Source: Antedon mediterranea
Lineage: Eukaryota > Echinodermata > Crinoidea > Comatulida > Antedonidae
Assembly (NCBI RefSeq): GCF_964355755.1
Contig: NC_092675.1
Location: 13,035,312 to 13,099,311 of the forward strand
Direction of reading: 5' to 3'
Length of the DNA stretch: 64,000 bases
Below, piece by piece: positions 14,601 through 25,995 of the stretch. The first letter of the stretch is position 1, and each line of letters opens with the position of its first letter. The notes beneath the pieces were generated by a model. That model searched no databases. It saw only the letters and a list, made by a program, of their open reading frames with translations, and had not been told where the DNA came from. The translations under genes were made by a program, and so were the position numbers.

Positions 14601-17600
14601 CCATTTTGTGATTTTTGAAAAAACTTGTTAACATAAAAACACAAAAGTGCTTAGAATAGCTTCAAATCACATTTGGAGACGTTCTAGACCATTTTGTGAT
14701 TTTCGAAAAAACTTGTTAACATAAAAACACGAAAGTGCTTAGAATAGCTTCAAATCGCATTTGGAAACGTTTTAGACCATTTTGTGATTTTCGAAAAAAC
14801 TTGTTAACATAAAAACATGAAAGTGCTTAGAATAGCTTCAAATCGTATTTGGAGACGTTTTAGACCATTTTGTGATTTTCGAAAAAACTTGTTAACATAA
14901 AAACACCAATGTGCTTAGAAAAGCTTCAAATCGCATTTTGAGACGTTTTAGACCATTTTGTGCATTTCGATGAAACTTGGTTACACAAAAACATCAAAGT
15001 GCTTAAAATCACATTATAAACCATTTTAGACCATTTTGAGCATTTCGATAACACTTTTCACACAAAAACATCAAAGAGCACAAAATAGCTTAATATCGTA
15101 TTTAAAAACGTTTTAGACCATTTTGAGCATTTCGACAAAACTTTTTCACACAAAACACCAAAGTGCTTAGAATAGCTTCAAATCGCATTTGGAGACGTTT
15201 TAGACCATTTTGTGATTTTCGAAAAAACTTGTTAACATAAAAACATCAAAGTGTACAGAATAACTTCAAATCGCATTTGGAGACCGTTTTAGGCCAATTT
15301 GTGATTTTCGAAAAAACTTGTTAACCTAAAAACACCAAAGTGTTTAGAATAGCTTCAAATCGCATTTGGAGACGTTTTAGACCATTTTGTGATTTTCGAA
15401 AAAACTTGTTAACATAAAAACACCAAAGGGCTTCAAATCGCATTTGGAGACATTTTAGACCAATTTGTGATTTTTGAAAAAACTTGTTAACATAAAAACA
15501 CCAAAGTGCATACAATAGCTTCAAATCGTATTTGGAGACGTTTTAGACCATTTTGTGATTTTCGAAAAAACGTGTTAACATAAAAACACCAAAGTACTTA
15601 GAATAGCTTCAAATCGCATTTGGAGACGTTTTAGACCATTTTATGCATTTCGATGAAACTTGGTTACACAAAAACATCAATGTGCTTAAAATCACATTAT
15701 AATCCGTTTTAGACCATTTTGAGCATTTCGATAACACTTTTCACACAAAAACATCAAAGAGCACAAAATAGCTTAATATCGTATTTAAAAACGTTTTAGA
15801 CCATTTTGAGCATTTAGACAAAACTTTTTCACACAAAACACCAAAGTGTTTAGAATAGCTTCAAATCGCATTTGGAGACGTTTTAGACCATTTTGTGATT
15901 TTCGAAAAAACTTGTTAACATAAAAACACCAAAGTGCTTCAAATCGCATTTGAGACATTTTAGACCAATTTGTGATTTTTGAAAAAACTTGTTAACATAA
16001 AAACACCAAAGTGCTTACAATAGCTTCAAATCGTATTTGGAGACGTTTTAGACCATTTTGTGATTTTCGAAAAAACTTGTTAACATAAAAACACCAAAGT
16101 ACTTAGAATAGCTTCAAATCGCATTTGGAGACGTTTTAGACCATTTTATGCATTTCGATGAAACTTGGTTACACAAAAACATCAAAGTGCTTAAAATCAC
16201 ATTATAATCCGTTTTAGACCATTTTGAGCATTTCGATAACACTTTTCACACAAAAACATCAAAGAGCACAAAATAGCTTAATATCGTATTTAAAAACTTT
16301 TTAGACCATTTTGAGCATTTCGACAAAACTTTTTCACACAAAACACCAAAGTGCTTAGAATAGCTTCAAATCGCATTTGGAGACGTTTTAGACCATTTTG
16401 TGATTTTCGAAAAAAATTGTTAACATAAAAACATCAAAGTGTACAGAATAGCTTCAAATCGCATTTGGAGACCGTTTTAGGCCAATTTGTGATTTTCGAA
16501 AAAACTTGTTAACCTAAAAATACCAAAGTGTTTAGAATAGCTTCAAATCGCATTTGGAGACGTTTTAGACCATTTTGTGATTTTCGAAAAAACTTGTTAA
16601 CATAAAAACACCAAAGTGCTTAGAATAGCTTCAAATCACATTTGGAGACGTTTTAGACCATAAGTGCTTAGAATCACATTATAAACCGTTTTAGACCATT
16701 TTGAGCATTTCGATAACAATTTTCACACAAAAACATCAAAGAGCACAAAATAGCCTAATATCGTATTTAAAAATGTTTTAGACCATTTTGAGCATTTAGA
16801 TAAAACTTTTTCACACAAAACACCAAAGTGCTTAGAATAGCTTCAAATCGCATTTGGAGACGTTTTAGACCATTTTGTGATTTTTGAAAAAACTTGTTAA
16901 CATAAAAACACCAAAGTGCCTAGAATAGCTTCAAATCACATTTGGAGACGTTTTAGACCATTTTGTGATTTTCGAAAAAACTTGTTAACATAAAAACACG
17001 AAAGTGCTTAGAATAGCTTCAAATCGCATTTGGAAACGTTTTAGACCATTTAGTGATTTTCGAAAAAACTTGTTAACATAAAAACACGAAAGTGCTTAGA
17101 ATAGCTTCAAATCTCATTTGGAAACGTTTTAGACCATTTTGTGATTTTCGAAAAAAATTGTTAACATAAAAACACCAAAGTGTTTAGAATAGCTTCAAAT
17201 CGCATTTGGAGACGTTTTAGACCAATTTGTGATTTTCGAAAAAACTTATCAACATAAAAACACCAAAGGGTTTAGAATAGCTTCAAATCGCATTTGGAGA
17301 CGTTTTAGACCATTTTGTGATTTTCGAAAAAACTTGTTAACATAAAAACACGAAAGTGCTTAGAATAGCTTCAAATCGCATTTGGAAACGTTTTAGACCA
17401 TTTTGTGATTTTCGAAAAAACTTGTTAACATAAAAACATGAAAGTGCTTAGAATAGCTTCAAATCGTATTTGGAGACGTTTTAGACCATTTTGTGATTTT
17501 CGAAAAAACTTGTTAACATAAAAACACCAATGTGCTTAGAATAGCTTCAAATCGCATTTTGAGACGTTTTAGACCATTTTGTGCATTTCGATGAAACTTG

Positions 17601-20600
17601 GTTACACAAAAACATCAAAGTGCTTAAAATCACATTATAAACCATTTTAGACCATTTTGAGCATTTCGATAACACTTTTCACACAAAAACATCAAAGAGC
17701 ACAAAATAGCTTAATATCGTATTTAAAAACGTTTTAGACCATTTTGAGCATTTCGACAAAACTTTTTCACACAAAACACCAAAGTGCTTAGAATAGCTTC
17801 AAATCGCATTTGGAGACGTTTTAGACCATTTTGTGATTTTCGAAAAAACTTGTTAACATAAAAACATCAAAGTGTACAGAATAACTTCAAATCGCATTTG
17901 GAGACCGTTTTAGGCCAATTTGTGATTTTCGAAAAAACTTGTTAACCTAAAAATATCAAAGTGTTTAGAATAGCTTCAAATCGCATTTGGAGACGTTTTA
18001 GACCATTTTGTGATTTTCGAAAAAACTTGTTAACATAAAAACACCAAAGTGCTTCAAATCGCATTTGGAGACATTTTAGACCAATTTGTGATTTTTGAAA
18101 AAACTTGTTAACATAAAAACACCAAAGTGCTTACAATAGCTTCAAATCGTATTTGGAGACGTTTTAGACCATTTTGTGATTTTCGAAAAAACTTGTTAAC
18201 ATAAAAACACCAAAGTACTTAGAATAGCTTCAAATCGCATTTGGAGACGTTTTAGACCATTTTATGCATTTCGATGAAACTTGGTTACACAAAAACATCA
18301 ATGTGCTTAAAATCACATTATAATCCGTTTTAGACCATTTTGAGCATTTCGATAACACTTTTCACACAAAAACATCAAAGAGCACAAAATAGCTTAATAT
18401 CGTATTTAAAAACTTTTTAAACCATTTTGAGCATTTCGACAAAACTTTTTCACACAAAACACCAAAGTGCTTAGAATAGCTTCAAATCGCATTTGGAGAC
18501 GTTTTAGACCATTTTGTGATTTTCGAAAAAAATTGTTAACATAAAAACATCAAAGTGTACAGAATAGCTTCAAATCGCATTTGGAGACCGTTTTAGGCCA
18601 ATTTGTGATTTTCGAAAAAACTTGTTAACCTAAAAATACCAAAGTGTTTAGAATAGCTTCAAATCGCATTTGGAGACGTTTTAGACCATTTTGTGATTTT
18701 CGAAAAAACTTGTTAACATAAAAACACCAAAGTGCTTAGAATAGCTTCAAATCGCATTTGGAGACATTTTAGACCAATTTGTGATTTTCTAAAAAACTTA
18801 TCAACATAAAAACACCAAAGGGTTTAGAATATCTTCAAATCGCATTTGGAGACGTTTTAGACCATTTTGTGATTTTCGAAAAAACTTGTTAACATAAAAA
18901 CACCAAAGTGCTTAGAATAGCTTCAAATCGCATTTGGAGACGTTTTAGACCAATTTGTGATTTTCGAAAAAACTTATCAACATAAAAACACCAAAGGGTT
19001 TAGAATAGCTTCATTTGGAGACGTTTTAGACCATTTTGTGATTTTGAAAAAACTTGTTAACATAAAAACACCAAAGTGCTTAGAATAGCTTCAAATCGCA
19101 TTTGGAGACGTTTTAGACCATTTTGTGATTTTCGAAAAAACTTGTTAACATAAAAACACCAAAGTGCTTAGAATAGCTTCAAATCGTATTTGGAGACGTT
19201 TTAGACCATTTTGAGATTTTCGAAAAAACTTGGTTACACAAAAACATCAAAGTGCTTAAAATCACATTATAAACCGTTTTAGACCATTTTGAGCATTTCG
19301 ATAACACTTTTCACACAAAAACATCAAAGAGCACAAAATAGCTTAATATCGTATTTAAAAACGTTTTAGACCATTTTGAGAATTTAGACAAAACTTTTTC
19401 ACACAAAACACCAAAGTGCTTAGAATAGCTTCAAATCGCATTTGGATACGTTTTAGAACATTTTGGGTTTTTCGAAAAAAACTGTTAACATAAAAACACC
19501 AAAGTGCTTAGAATAGCTTCAAATCGCATTTGGAGACGTTTTAGAACATTTTGTGTTCTTCGAAAAAACCTGTTAACATAAAAACACAAAAAGTGCTTAG
19601 AATAGCTTCAAATCGCATTTGGAGACGTTTTAGACCATTTTGTGATTTTTGAAAAAACTTGTTAACATGAAAACACCAAAGTGCTTAGAATAGCTTCAAA
19701 TCACATTTGGAGACGTTTTAGACCATTTTGTGATTTTCGAAAAAACTTGTTAACATAAAAACACGAAAGTGGTTAGAATAGCTTCAAATCGCATTTGGAA
19801 ACGTTTTAGACCATTTTGTGATTTTCGAAAAAGATTGTTAACATAAAAACACCAAAGTGCTTAGAATCACAATATAAACCGTTTTAGACCATTTTGAGCA
19901 TTTCGATAACAATTTTCACACAAAAACATCAAAGAGCACAAAATAGCTTAATATCGTATTTAAAAATGTTTTAGACCATTTTGAGCATTTGGATAAAACT
20001 TTTTCACACAAAACACCAAAGTGCTTAGAATAGCTTCAAATCGCATTTGGAGACGGTTTAGACCATTTTGTGATTTTGAAAAAACTTGTTAACATAAAAA
20101 CACCAAAGTGCTTAGAATAGCTTCAAATCGCATTTGGAGACGTTTTAGACCATTTTGTGATTTTCGAAAGAACTTGTTAACATAAAAACACCAAAGTGCT
20201 TAGAATAGCTTCAAATCGTATTTGGAGACGTTTTAGACCATTTTGAGATTTTCGAAAAAACTTGGTTACACAAAAACATCAAAGTGCTTAAAATCACATT
20301 ATAGACCGTTTTAGACCATTTTGAACATTTCGATAACACTTTTCACACAAAAACATCAAAGAGCACAAAATAGCTTAATATCGTATTTAAAAACGTTTTA
20401 GACCATTTTGAGCATTTCGACAAAACTTTTTCACACAAAACACCAAAGTGCTTAGAATAGCTTCAAATCGCATTTGGAGACGTTTTAGACCAATTTGTGC
20501 ATTTCGATGAAACTTGATTACACAAAAACATCAACGTGCTTAAAATGACATTATAAACCGTTTTAGACCATTTTGAGCATTTCGATAACACTTTTCACAC

Positions 20601-20700
20601 AAAAACATCAAAGAGCACAAAATAGCTTAATATCGTATTTAAAAACGTTTTAGACCATTTTGAGCATTTAGACAAAACTTTTTCACACAAAACACCAAAG
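11700..20700. repeat. Older satellite paralogue of the 36.6-45.1 kb and 58.9-62.6 kb segments
   Basis: This stretch is colinear with the right array in steps: offset 24,939 (11844 with 36783), 25,191 (14271 with 39462), 27,673 (14918 with 42591; 16748 with 44421), then 41,423 (17528 with 58951) and about 41,928 (18781 with 60709; 20301 with 62228). The steps mark a 252-bp trimer present only on the right, about 2.48 kb absent on the left near 14.56 kb, and about 505 bp absent on the left near 18.3 kb. At about 17440 it passes directly from sequence like 45.1 kb to sequence like 58.9 kb, so it keeps the order from before the 13,750-bp duplication. Outer limits are approximate. Confidence 0.75.
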
Positions 20701-23700
20701 TGCTTAGAATAGCTTCAAATCGCATTTGGAGACGTTTTAGACCATTTTGTGATTTTTGAAAAAACTTGTTAACATAAAAACACCAAAGTGCTTAGAATAG
20801 CTTCAAATCACATTTGGAGACGTTTTAGACCATTTTGTGATTTTCGAAAAAACTTGTTAACATAAAAACACCAAAGTGCTTAGAATAGCTTCAAATCGTA
20901 TTTGGAGACGTTTTAGACCATTTTGTGATTTTGAAAAAACTTGGTTACACAAAAACATCAAAGTGCTTAAAATCACATTATAAACCGTTTTAGACCATTT
21001 TGAACATTTCGATAACACTTTTCACACAAAAACATCAAAGAGCACAAAATAGCTTAATATCGTATTTAAAAACGTTTTAGACCATTTTGAGCATTTCGAC
21101 AAAACTTTTTCACACAAAACACCAAAGTGCTTAGAATAGCTTCAAATCGCATTTGGAGACGTTTTAGACCAATTTGTGCATTTCGATGAAACTTGATTAC
21201 ACAAAAACATCAAAGTGCTTAAAATCACATTATAAACCGTTTTAGACCATTTTGAGCATTTCGATAACACTTTTCACACAAAAACATCAAAGAGCACAAA
21301 ATAGCTTAATATCGTATTTAAAAACGTTTTAGACCATTTTGAGCATTTAGACAAAACTTTTTCAGACAAAACACCAAAGTGCTTAGAATAGCTTCAAATC
21401 GCATTTGGAGACGTTTTAGACCATTTTGTGCATTTCGATGAAACTTGGTTACACAAAAACATCAAAGTGCTTAAAATCACATTATAAATCGTTTTAGACC
21501 ATTTTGAGCATTTCGACAAAACTTTTTCACACAAAATACCAAAGTGCTTAGAATAGCTTCAAATCGCATTTGGAGACGTTTTAGACCATTTTGTGATTTT
21601 CGAAAAAACTTTTTAACATAAAAACACCAAAGTGCTTAGAATAGCTTCAAATCACATTTGGAGACATTTTAGACCATAAGTGCTTAGAATCACATTATAA
21701 ACCGTTTTAGACCATTTTGAGCATTTCGATAACAATTTTCACACAAAAACATCAAAGAGCACAAAATAGCTTAATATCGTATTTAAAAATGTTTTAGACC
21801 ATTTTGAGCATTTAGATAAAACTTTTTCACACAAAACACCAAAGTGCTTAGAATAGCTTCAAATCGCATTTGGAGACGTTTTAGACCAATTTGTGATTTT
21901 TGAAAAAACTTGTTAACATAAAAACACCAAAGTGCTTAGAATAGCTTCAAATCACATTTGGAGACGTTTTAGACCATTTTGTGATTTTGAACAAACTTGT
22001 TAACATAAAAACACCAAAGTGCTTAGAATAGCTTCAAATCGTATTTGGAGACGTTTTAGACCATTTTGAGATTTTCGAAAAAACTTGGTTACACAAAAAC
22101 ATCAAAGTGCTTAAAATCACATTATAAACCGTTTTAGACCATTTTGAGCATTTCGATAACACTTTTCACACAAAAACATCAAAGAGCACAAAATAGCTTA
22201 ATATCGTATTTAAAAACGTTTTAGACCATTTTGAGCATTTCGACAAAACTTTTTCACACAAAACACCAAAGTGCTTAGAATAGCTTCAAATCGCATTTGG
22301 AGACGTTTTAGACCAATTTGTGCATTTCGATGAAACTTGATTACACAAAAACATCAAAGTGCTTAAAATCACATTATAAACCGTTTTAGACCATTTTGAG
22401 CATTTCGATAACACTTTTCACACAAAAACATCAAAGAGCACAAAATAGCTTAATATCGTATTTAAAAACGTTTTAGACCATTTTGAGCATTTAGACAAAA
22501 CTTTTTCACACAAAACACCAAAGTGCTTAGAATAGCTTCAAATCGCATTTGGAGACGTTTTAGACCATTTTGTGCATTTCGATGAAACTTGGTTACACAA
22601 AAACATCAAAGTGCTTAAAATCACATTATAAATCGTTTTAGACCATTTTGTGATTTTCGAAAAAACTTTTTAACATAAAAACACCAAAGTGCTTAGAATA
22701 GCTTCAAATCACATTTGGAGACATTTTAGACCATTTTGTGATTTTCGAAAAAACTTGTTAACATAAAAACACGAAAGTGCTTAGAATAGCTTCAAATCGC
22801 ATTTGGAAACGTTTTAGACCATTTTGTGATTTTCGAAAAAACTTGTTAACATAAAAACACGAAAGTGCTTAGAATCACATTATAAACCGTTTTAGACCAT
22901 TTTGAGCATTTCGATAACAATTTTCACACAAAAACATCAAAGAGCACAAAATAGCTTAATATCGTATTTAAAAATGTTTTAGACCATTTTGAGCATTTAG
23001 ATAAAACTTTTTCACACAAAACACCAAAGTGCTTAGAATAGCTTCAAATCGCATTTGGAGACGTTTTAGACCATTTTGTGATTTTTGAAAAAACTTGTTA
23101 ACATAAAAATACCAAAGTGCTTAGAATAGCTTCAAATCACATTTGGAGATGTTTTAGACCATTTTGTGATTTTTGAAAAAACTTGTTAACATAAAAACAC
23201 CAAAGTGCTTAGAATAGCTTCAAATCACATTTGGAGACGTTTTAGACCATTTTGTGATTTTCGAAAAAACTTGTTAACATAAAAACACGAAAGTGCTTAG
23301 AATAGCTTCAAATCGCATTTGGAAACGTTTTAGACCATTTTGTGATTTTCAAAAAAGATTGTTAACATAAAAACACCAAAGTGCTTAGAATCACAATATA
23401 AACCGTTTTAGACCATTTTGAGCATTTCGATAACAATTTTCACACAAAAACATCAAAGAGCACAAAATAGCTTAATATCGTATTTAAAAATGTTTTAGAC
23501 CATTTTGAGCATTTAGATAAAACTTTTTCACACAAAACACCAAAGTGCTTAGAATAGCTTCAAATCGCATTTGGAGACGGTTTAGACCATTTTGTGATTT
23601 TGAAAAAACTTGTTAACATAAAAACACCAAAGTGCTTAGAATAGCTTCAAATCGTATTTGGAGACGTTTTAGACCATTTTGAGATTTTCGAAAAAACTTG

Positions 23701-24203
23701 GTTACACAAAAACATCAAAGTGCTTAAAATCACATTATAAACCGTTTTAGACCATTTTGAACATTTCGATAACACTTTTCACACAAAAACATCAAAGAGC
23801 ACAAAATAGCTTAATATCGTATTTAAAAACGTTTTAGACCATTTTGAGCATTTCGACAAAACTTTTTCACACAAAACACCAAAGTGCTTAGAATAGCTTC
23901 AAATCGCATTTGGAGACGTTTTAGACCAATTTGTGCATTTCGATGAAACTTGATTACACAAAAACATCAACGTGCTTAAAATCACATTATAAACCGTTTT
24001 AGACCATTTTGAGCATTTCGATAACACTTTTCACACAAAAACATCAAAGAGCACAAAATAGCTTAATATCGTATTTAAAAACGTTTTAGACCATTTTGAG
24101 CATTTAGACAAAACTTTTTCACACAAAACACCAAAGTGCTTAGAATAGCTTCAAATCGCATTTGGAGACGTTTTAGACCATTTTGTGCATTTCGATGAAA
24201 CTT

Positions 24204-24207
24204 GGTT
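24204..24207. repeat. Left target-site duplication GGTT
   Basis: These are the last four satellite bases before the island. They are repeated directly after it at 27964-27967 but occur once in the paralogous empty site at 8764-8767. Confidence 0.85.
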
Positions 24208-24220
24208 CACAGCTGTTCCA
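24208..24220 (+). repeat. Left terminal inverted repeat
   Basis: CACAGCTGTTCCA directly abuts the satellite. It contains the palindrome CAGCTG and matches the right end inverted at 12 of 13 positions. Confidence 0.85.
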
Positions 24221-24738
24221 GAAATATGAATTAAGTGCAGCGCCCCCAACGTTTCATAGCGTTTTATGGAGTAGCGATTCCGAAAACATATTGTATACAA
24301 ACCACATGAGGAACCCGGAAGCAATCAAGCATAAAACGACTGTTTTTTAATAGCCAATAAAAACAAATAAAGACCGCGAAAGTCAGAAAAATAATGAATA
24401 TTCATTAGAACAACCCTGGATGAAGGTGAAAAACATGTTGTCGTTGTTTTATCACGTGGATTTTAAGAGGTAATGTAATTGAAAATTGTACACCCAACGC
24501 CAGTTTTTTTCTCAAGTGATACATTTAAAAAGTAGGTATAAATGTTGTTTTCCATATCAGTTTAAAAATAATTTTTTCTGTTGAATTCTTTGATTTAGTT
24601 GGATACTTTAGTTATCCTTGAATGTTTTAACAAGGATCGTATTCATATTGCCTGGCTGGATTTTTTCCCACGCTAGCTTATAATAGGCTATGCCCAGGCC
24701 CCATTGCGTGGTTAAAACCAGCTGTGTAAGACTAATGG
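24221..24738. other. Left interior of the element, no gene seen
   Basis: This is unique, non-satellite sequence. It holds the subterminal GCGCCCCC block (24233-24248) that mirrors the right end. I find no convincing open frame or splice-bounded exon on either strand. It ends where the 470-bp direct duplication begins. Confidence 0.6.
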
Positions 24739-25208
24739 CTGTTTATTTTTAACACGTAAACATGTATATTCGGGGGGCCTCAGTAACAGTTGACCTGTTA
24801 TAAAGCTGATTAATTACTTGTTCCTGGTCCTAATTAAAAATTAGGCCTAGCCTAGGCCTAAAGCTTTTTTAATAATCATTCATATTGGGAGAGAGGAGTA
24901 CAGAGTAGGCCAGGCTACAGGCCTAGCTAGGCCTATATTATATATAGGCTAGGCTACCTCATCAGCAGGTTAAAGGCTAGCAGCCTACCTAGCATGTCTT
25001 AGTCAAAGATCTGTAATATATTAATAGAAAGAAGCTATATAGTACTGTGACATTAGATATTTAATCATAAATGCATATTTCTTTCATATTTGTATTGTAT
25101 ATTTATTATTTTGATATGCAATGAATCACAATCTAAATCAGTAAATAACATAAATTTCCGTTATCAATAAATAATTATTAATATATAAACCAAATTAAAA
25201 TAAAATAA
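24739..25208. repeat. 470-bp direct repeat, copy 1 (GGCCTA-rich)
   Basis: It starts at ctgtttatttttaacacg and is repeated from 25209 at an offset of 470 bp. It contains dense GGCCTA/TAGGCC palindromes, including a perfect 16-bp palindrome, aggcctagctaggcct, at 24919-24934, and ggcctagcctaggcct near 24843. Non-coding as far as I can see. Confidence 0.85.
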
Positions 25209-25653
25209 CTGTTTATTTTTAACATGTAAACATGTCTATTCGGGGGGCCTAAATGACAGTTGACCTGTTATAAAGCTGATTAATTACTTGTTCCTGGTCC
25301 TAATTAAAAATTAGGCCTAGCCTAGGCCTAAGCTTTTTTAATAATCATTCATATTGGGAGAGAGGAGTACAGAGTAGGCCAGGTTACATGCCTAGCTAGG
25401 CCTATACTATATATAGGCTAGGCTACATCATCAGCAGGTTAAAGGCTAGCAGCCTACCTAGCATGTCTTAGTCAAAGATCTGTAATATATTAATAGAAAG
25501 AAGCTATAGAGTACTGTGACATTAGATATTTAATTATAAATGCATATTTCTATCATATTTGTATTGTATATGCAATCACAATCTAAATCAGTAAATAACA
25601 TCAATTTCCGTTATCAATCAATAATATATATAAACCAAATTAAAATAAAATAA
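25209..25653. repeat. 470-bp direct repeat, copy 2 (about 445 bp)
   Basis: This is a tandem copy of 24739-25208 with scattered substitutions and small deletions near 25570 and 25620, so the duplication is not brand new. A minus-strand AATAAA (tttatt on the plus strand at 25212-25217) could serve as a distant polyadenylation signal for the minus-strand gene, with low confidence. Confidence 0.85.
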
Positions 25654-25809
25654 CTTCCAAAAAATTAAATTAAATTACAATTCATATACCATTTGTTAAA
25701 TATTTACAAAATCATTGTTCTAGCAATAACACAAAAAAATACTACCATTCATATGGTATACTGTACATATAATATGCAATACTATAACAATTAACTGAGA
25801 AATAGCAAA

Positions 25810-25995
25810 CTATTCCTCAACTTTTCTGCACTTAGTTACCGGCCTAGTTACTTCATGCTGGATCTCAGGTGAAATAAACGTCAGATGTGACTTCATGATT
25901 TCCCACAAAACTCTTTCCATGGTACTGCTGTTGAGGAATTTATTTTTTCTAAATACCTCGTCCATTTTTGTACATAGAGTTCCAGTTTCAAATCT
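25810..25995 (-). other. Exon 4, C-terminal segment
   Basis: The frame runs 61 codons from R-F-E-T-G-T-L to R-K-V-E-E and a TAG stop, using an acceptor ccaag|AGA that lacks a strong pyrimidine tract. An alternative acceptor, tatatag|CG at 26014, is stronger and joins in phase with the CATA|GTAAGA donor, but its frame (N-Y-Y-E-P-R-D) stops after about 40 codons at 25893. I prefer the longer frame for its length; the choice is open. Either intron 3 would be very short, about 100-145 bp. Confidence 0.35.

Larger units (their letters stand above)
1..24207. repeat. Satellite array, left block (88-bp monomers and 252-bp trimers)
   Basis: The whole stretch is head-to-tail tandem repeat in one orientation. 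The basic monomer is 88 bp; for example, the same point in successive units falls at 901 and 989. It reads cttgttaacataaaaacacc, then caaagtgcttagaatagc, a CAAAT-cgc-ATTTG dyad, gttttagaccattttgtg and attttcgaaaaaa. Interspersed are 252-bp trimers of diverged units of about 76, 89 and 87 bp, starting cttggttacacaaaaacatc and recognised by aaatcacattataaa and gagcacaaaatagcttaat. Point variants (cacgaaag with ggaaacg; gaacattttgtgttcttcg; atcaacataaaaacaccaaaggg; gtgtacagaat with gagaccgttttaggcc) recur in fixed order, showing higher-order repeats. No gene lies in it. A centromeric or pericentromeric place is an inference from size and homogeneity. Confidence 0.97.

Noticed and set aside
15321-15524. 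Minus-strand 67-codon frame beginning M-K-L-L-Y-A-L-W (also 42994 and 56744)
   Set aside because: Same cause: three paralogous copies of one satellite segment. Its openness depends on deletion variants of the monomer, not on coding constraint.
1-24207. CRISPR-like array of regularly spaced repeats
   Set aside because: The spacing units are themselves repeats with no unique spacers; no cas genes; eukaryotic satellite features throughout.
24208-24217. Resemblance of CACAGCTG ends to the RAG recombination heptamer CACAGTG (ProtoRAG/Transib)
   Set aside because: The target duplication is 4 bp, not 5: the fifth base differs on the two sides. There is an extra C in the heptamer region, and no RAG1-like coding sequence is present.
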